Origin: an uncultured bacterium
GTDB taxonomy: Bacteria > Bacillota > Clostridia > Lachnospirales > Anaerotignaceae
Length of the DNA: 9,605 nt
Direction of reading: 5' to 3'
NCBI GenBank assembly: GCA_905214825.1
Contig: CAJMNV010000073.1
Span: 1-9,605, forward strand
Positions 6,116-9,605 of the stretch are shown in pieces (within the stretch, counting starts at the first letter, position 1; each line of letters begins with the position of its first letter). Position numbers and translations under genes: made by a program. Under the pieces are notes generated by a model. The model saw nothing but the letters and a program-made list of their open reading frames with translations, was not told the origin of the DNA and made no database searches.

Positions 6116-6979
6116 ATGAAAAAGTTTTTGGCAGTAGCATTGACAGCAGTAGTGGCTTTGGGTTTGGCAGGTTGTGGCACACAACCAGGTGAACCAACTG
6201 ACACAGATACACAAAAAGAAACAGAAGGCGAAACCGCAGATGGTGCAACAACATTGAAAGTCGGTGCTTCTCCTTCTCCGCATGCGGATATTTTGAAAGC
6301 TGCACAACCTTTGTTGGAAGAACAAGGCATTACATTGGATATTGTGGAATTTAATGACTATGTATTGCCCAATAAAGCATTGGACGAAGGTGATTTGGAC
6401 GCAAACTTCTTCCAACACAAACCATATTTAGACACATTTAATGCAGAACATAAAACAGAATTGGTTTCTTTGGGTGGTGTACATTTTGAGCCAATGGGGA
6501 TTTTTGCAGGAAAAACAGCAGATTTGGAAAGTTTGCCTGATGGTGCAATCATTGGTGTACCCAACGACCCTACAAACGAAGCAAGGGCATTGATGTTATT
6601 GGAAGCAAATGGTCTGTTGAAGCTGAAAGATGATGTGGATATTGCAGCAACAAAATTGGATATTGCAGAAAATCCCAAAAATTTTACCATTCAAGAAATG
6701 GACGCAGCACAATTACCACTGTCTTTGGATTCTTTGGATATTGCTGTCATTAACGGAAACTTTGCACTTTCTGGAGGTTTGAAAGTGGCAGATGCTTTGG
6801 CGATTGAAGCGGAAGATTCTTTGGCAGCAACCACTTATGCAAACATCGTTGTGGCAAGAAAAGGTGACGAAAACAAAGAAGAATTGAAAAAACTGGTGGA
6901 AGCATTGCAGTCCGAAGATGTGAAAACATTTATCAATGATACATTTTCTGGGGCAGTAAAACCGATTGCGGCAGAATAA
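6116..6979 (+). CDS. metQ: Methionine-binding lipoprotein of the ABC importer
   Basis: A 287-residue substrate-binding protein of the NLPA/MetQ family. The signal peptide ends in the lipobox LAGC with C20 as the lipidated residue, so it is tethered to the outer face of the membrane. A Thr/Glu-rich linker (about 21-44) precedes the binding fold. Family landmarks are LKVGASPSPHADIL, LDEGDLDANFFQHKPYLD, VHFEPMGIFAGK, GVPNDPTNEARALMLLE and the late AVINGNFA block, whose Asn lies in the ligand pocket of characterised homologues. It captures methionine (possibly also methionine derivatives) and hands it to MetI. The ATG at 6116 has AAGGAGG at 6099-6105. There is no terminator between metI and metQ, so it is read as the third gene of the T-box operon; an extra internal promoter in the AT-rich 87-base gap cannot be excluded. 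Confidence 0.96.
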   Translation: MKKFLAVALTAVVALGLAGCGTQPGEPTDTDTQKETEGETADGATTLKVGASPSPHADILKAAQPLLEEQGITLDIVEFNDYVLPNKALDEGDLDANFFQHKPYLDTFNAEHKTELVSLGGVHFEPMGIFAGKTADLESLPDGAIIGVPNDPTNEARALMLLEANGLLKLKDDVDIAATKLDIAENPKNFTIQEMDAAQLPLSLDSLDIAVINGNFALSGGLKVADALAIEAEDSLAATTYANIVVARKGDENKEELKKLVEALQSEDVKTFINDTFSGAVKPIAAE

Positions 6980-7069
6980 AATAGGTGTTTGGGCTTTGCC
7001 TGTTACCAGACTGCATTTTGTAAATGAAATATGGAAATATAGACAAATAGAACAAAAATATCATACGCA

Positions 7070-7103
7070 AAAAGCGATACAGTCATGATACTGTATCGCT
7101 TTT
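7070..7103. terminator. Bidirectional terminator between the met and nrd-dut operons
   Basis: AAAAGCGATACAGT (7070-7083) pairs perfectly with ACTGTATCGCTTTT (7090-7103) around a six-base loop. T-rich sequence follows on the plus strand (TTTTCTATTTTT) and a TTTTT run follows on the minus strand. It lies 90 bases past metQ and 41 bases past the dut stop of the converging operon, so it can end both. Confidence 0.88.
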
Positions 7104-7144
7104 CTATTTTTGTAAAAAATGGATCAAATATAGGGAAAAGACAA

Positions 7145-7579
7145 TTATTGTTTTCCTGTAGAACCAATGCCGCCTCTATCATTATTGCCCAGTGTCTCTG
7201 ATTCTGCAAAAGAAATCGCAGGTTGATGTTCAAAAATGCGAAATTGACAAATACGGTCATTTTGTTCTATGACGGTATCCCGCATAGCAAGTGCTGGAAA
7301 AAACCATTGGTCGTTATCACCACAATAGCTTTCATCTACAATACCACAATGGTTTGTTTGTATCACACCAAAATTTTTGAATGTGGAACTTCTTGGTACA
7401 ATATGTGCCTCATATCCTTTTGGCAGTTCCATGGCAATGCCAAGAGGTATCAGTCGAAATTCTCCTGCTTTTAATTCCACACGCTCTGCGGCTCTCAAAT
7501 CAATCCAATCGGATTTGCCATCAATATAGCGTAATCTTTCGATTTTATCTGATAAATATTTGATTTTGATAGAAACCAT
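7145..7579 (-). CDS. dut: dUTP diphosphatase (dUTPase, trimeric type)
   Basis: A 144-residue enzyme that splits dUTP to dUMP and pyrophosphate, keeping uracil out of DNA and feeding dTMP synthesis. All five trimeric-dUTPase motifs are present in order: motif 1 DLRAAE (27-32), motif 2 PRSS (62-65), motif 3 GIVDESYCG (79-87, with catalytic-water Asp at D82), motif 4 DRICQF (108-113) and motif 5 RGGIGSTG (135-142). Motif 5 has Ile where many enzymes have the uracil-stacking Phe. The start at 7579 (MVSIKIK) is chosen because AAAGGA lies seven bases upstream; the ATG two codons earlier is too close to it, and extension to 7648 would run far into nrdG. It starts 16 bases after nrdG stops, as the last gene of an nrdD-nrdG-dut unit, which fits a role in dNTP supply. 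Confidence 0.95.
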   Translation of the reverse strand: MVSIKIKYLSDKIERLRYIDGKSDWIDLRAAERVELKAGEFRLIPLGIAMELPKGYEAHIVPRSSTFKNFGVIQTNHCGIVDESYCGDNDQWFFPALAMRDTVIEQNDRICQFRIFEHQPAISFAESETLGNNDRGGIGSTGKQ

Positions 7580-7595
7580 TTGCATATCCTTTCTG

Positions 7596-8090
7596 TTACT
7601 CTGCAGGGTATAAATATACAGTGCCTTTTTGCAGTGATTTTTGTACATCTATAATTCTTTGGTTAAAACTGCCTTTCCAATGCAGTTTGTTGTCTTTCAA
7701 TTCTTCTACAAACCGCCCATCTACCAATACATCAATATACTGCATCGCAGGCAATGTATTGATTTCTTCCCAAAGATAACCTGTATACAACCATGTTTTT
7801 TTATCTGGGAATGTTTGTTTGATTTCTTTTACCAAAGCAGTGATGTCATCACGGTTTGCAGTGTGTAGAGGGTCACCACCACTGAATGTTGCACCACTGA
7901 TATAATCTTTTTGCAACTCAGCAAACAATTCTTTTTTTGCATCTGCATCAAAAGGAATGCCGCTGTCAATGTCCCATGTAATGGGGTTGTGGCAGTTTTT
8001 GCAAGCGTGTGTGCAACCAGATACCCAAAGCACAACACGTAGTCCTTCGCCGTTTAACATATCATCTTTGGTAATGTTATGATATCGCAT
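7596..8090 (-). CDS. nrdG: Anaerobic ribonucleoside-triphosphate reductase activating protein
   Basis: A 164-residue radical-SAM enzyme. NrdG uses a [4Fe-4S] cluster and S-adenosylmethionine to create the glycyl radical on NrdD. The cluster motif CTHACKNC has C26, C30 and C33 in the CX3CX2C spacing. SGGDPL (70-75) corresponds to the SAM-binding GGE-type motif. The length is typical of NrdG. The ATG at 8090 (MRYHNIT) gives the family's usual N-terminus and begins four bases after the nrdD stop; GGAAGAG at 8102-8108 is a ribosome site with an 11-base gap. A TTG at 8117 would overlap nrdD and is less likely. Its position directly after nrdD is the standard arrangement for enzyme and activase. 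Confidence 0.96.
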   Translation of the reverse strand: MRYHNITKDDMLNGEGLRVVLWVSGCTHACKNCHNPITWDIDSGIPFDADAKKELFAELQKDYISGATFSGGDPLHTANRDDITALVKEIKQTFPDKKTWLYTGYLWEEINTLPAMQYIDVLVDGRFVEELKDNKLHWKGSFNQRIIDVQKSLQKGTVYLYPAE

Positions 8091-8094
8091 GATA

Positions 8095-9605
8095 TTACAT
8101 ACTCTTCCTTTCTGCAATTTCTGCCATTTTTGCCTCGTTCAGGCGGGTATCGCCTTTGACACGGGAATAAGACAGATAGCCATTCATACGGTCAATTTTG
8201 GTCAAATTATGACTGCCGCATTTTGGGCATATGTCCATTTCCAATTCTTGATGCCCGCAGTCATCGCAATATGCCAATGACAAGTTTACACCTTCATAAA
8301 ATCCCAATGCCATTGCACGACGTACCAATGTACGAATAGCGTCCAAATTATAATCAATGGGGTATTTCACATATTGTATTTTACCACCATTTGATAAATC
8401 CCAGAAACGTTTTTCCAAATCCTGTTTTTGTATGGGTGTAATGTCTTCTGTTACATGACAGTGGAAAGAATTGCTCACATAAGCTCTATCAGAAACATTT
8501 TCAATAACACCATATTTTTTGCGGAATTGTGTGACTTGCAAGCCGCAAAGACTTTCCGCAGGTGTGCCATATATGGCATATAAATTGCCGTCGGCTTTTT
8601 TAAATTCCAAAACTTTGTCATTGATGTGTTGCAATGTTTCTATGGCAAAATTACCATCTTCTACCAATGATTTACCGTTATGCAGTTCTTGCAATTCATT
8701 CAATGCAGTGATGCCAAAAGAAGCAGTTGCCGCTTTTAATAATGGTTTGATTTTGTCATGGATACCCAAATGCCCACCATAGAAACCACCTTCACAATAA
8801 GCAAGTGGATTGGTGGAAGCACGCATTTCTCCCAAATATGCATAAGTACGAATATGTAATTGACGAATAAGCTCCAAATAATAATCCAATACTTCAAAGA
8901 AAGGTTTTCCTTCTTGTTTTGCTTTTGCGTATATCATAGGTAAATGCAAGCTGACTGCACCAATGTTGAAACGACCCACAAATACAGGTTTGTCATTTTC
9001 GTCCGCAGGTTCTGCACCACCACGTTCAAACCAAGGAGATAAAAATGCACGACAACCCATAGGGCTGACAATCGCACCATATTTTTTGTACATGTCGGCA
9101 ACGTAGCCATCTCCACTCAAAGAAAGCCAGTCAGGATACATGGTTTTAGCGGAACACAATATACCTGTCTCAAATACATCTTCCAGTTCTTTGCCTTTGC
9201 CATGTAAATTTTCATCATACAAAAATACCAGTTTTGGGAAAAGCACAGGTTTTTTGCAAGATTGTTTGCCTTGTCCATTTTTGCGGACGTTCAACATGGT
9301 AATAGAGGCAAGTTTTGCAAATTTGCCAGTACCTGTACCAAATGTCATGGTGATAAAAGGATAGTCCCCACGACTGGAAGCAACGGTATTGAATTTGTAT
9401 TCCCAGCCTTGGAAACCTTGTTCAAAATCGTTGAGAATGTCTGCCATTGCTTCTTTATCTGCAATTTTGGGTGTCAAACCCATTTCAATATACCGTTCAT
9501 AGAATTTTTTGTAGCTTTTTTGTGCATAAGGTTCTAAAAGCAAATCCACAGATGGTACGGTAAAACCGCCATATTGTTGGCTTGCGGCAGACAACACAAT
9601 ATCGC
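8095..9605 (-). CDS. nrdD: Anaerobic (class III) ribonucleoside-triphosphate reductase, 5' part beyond the window
   Basis: The C-terminal 502 residues of NrdD are visible; the frame stays open to the window edge, and full proteins are about 700 residues, so the start and the N-terminal ATP-cone lie outside. NrdD reduces NTPs to dNTPs by glycyl-radical chemistry in oxygen-free cells. The visible part begins inside the catalytic barrel (LSAASQQYGGFTVPSVD). The thiyl Cys is in SPMGCRAF (codon 9052-9054), preceded by Met-Gly as in the formate-dependent subgroup. GRFNIGAVSLHLP and YGTPAESLCG are further core blocks. A zinc site CDDC...CPKC lies near the C-terminus. RMNGYLSYSRVK carries the glycyl-radical Gly (codon 8179-8181). 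Followed after four bases by nrdG and then dut. The promoter and any NrdR boxes would be upstream of this window. Confidence 0.97.
   Translation of the reverse strand, partial: DIVLSAASQQYGGFTVPSVDLLLEPYAQKSYKKFYERYIEMGLTPKIADKEAMADILNDFEQGFQGWEYKFNTVASSRGDYPFITMTFGTGTGKFAKLASITMLNVRKNGQGKQSCKKPVLFPKLVFLYDENLHGKGKELEDVFETGILCSAKTMYPDWLSLSGDGYVADMYKKYGAIVSPMGCRAFLSPWFERGGAEPADENDKPVFVGRFNIGAVSLHLPMIYAKAKQEGKPFFEVLDYYLELIRQLHIRTYAYLGEMRASTNPLAYCEGGFYGGHLGIHDKIKPLLKAATASFGITALNELQELHNGKSLVEDGNFAIETLQHINDKVLEFKKADGNLYAIYGTPAESLCGLQVTQFRKKYGVIENVSDRAYVSNSFHCHVTEDITPIQKQDLEKRFWDLSNGGKIQYVKYPIDYNLDAIRTLVRRAMALGFYEGVNLSLAYCDDCGHQELEMDICPKCGSHNLTKIDRMNGYLSYSRVKGDTRLNEAKMAEIAERKSM

Noticed and set aside
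6980..7060. Possible hairpin just after metQ (GGGCTTTGCCT region)
   Set aside because: The pairing is short and broken by mismatches, and no T-run follows; the perfect hairpin at 7070-7103 is the better terminator.
1..9605. CRISPR array, insertion sequence, prophage, toxin-antitoxin or defence genes
   Set aside because: I saw no regularly spaced repeats, transposase or integrase motifs, terminal inverted repeats or defence-type proteins; the genes are ordinary metabolism and envelope functions.

Overview
The window looks like a chromosomal segment of a low-GC, strictly anaerobic Gram-positive bacterium of the class Clostridia. The support is AT-rich DNA with strong AGGAGG-type ribosome binding sites, a tRNA-sensing T-box leader, a TPP riboswitch with a transcription terminator, an LCP-family cell-wall protein, a secreted protein with a copper-amine-oxidase-type C-terminal domain, and an oxygen-sensitive class III ribonucleotide reductase. 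A Lachnospirales-like member is my best guess, but I cannot fix the genus by reading.

Left part, plus strand (1-3928): a small acidic DUF1292 protein ends in a rho-independent terminator. Next comes a secreted GDPD-fold protein with a C-terminal stalk-like domain. A compact TPP riboswitch then precedes a single thiamine-pyrimidine kinase gene, thiD, which is closed by a perfect 13-bp terminator hairpin. A membrane-anchored LytR-CpsA-Psr protein follows, with its own promoter and a probable TTG start.

Middle, plus strand (3985-6979): a consensus sigma-A-type promoter drives a roughly 300-nt T-box leader whose specifier reads ATG (Met) and whose T-box bulge is TGGT. It controls the methionine ABC importer: metN (ATPase with NIL domain), metI (permease, overlapping metN by 8 bases) and metQ (substrate-binding lipoprotein). 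Uncharged tRNA-Met should therefore switch on methionine uptake.

Right part, minus strand (7145-9605): three tightly packed genes run toward the met operon. They are nrdD (anaerobic ribonucleotide reductase, 5' part outside the window), nrdG (its radical-SAM activase) and dut (dUTPase). Together they supply dNTPs without oxygen and remove dUTP. A perfect 14-bp hairpin at 7070-7103 separates the two converging operons and may terminate both.

I found no mobile element, CRISPR array, tRNA/rRNA or phage signal, and no clearly new biological system. The most rewarding details are regulatory: a strand-swap visible in the TPP riboswitch, a fully readable Met T-box, and a possible promoter whose -35 lies in the loop of the preceding terminator. 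The GDPD-stalk fusion and the Cys/His-rich head of the DUF1292 protein are also worth a look.
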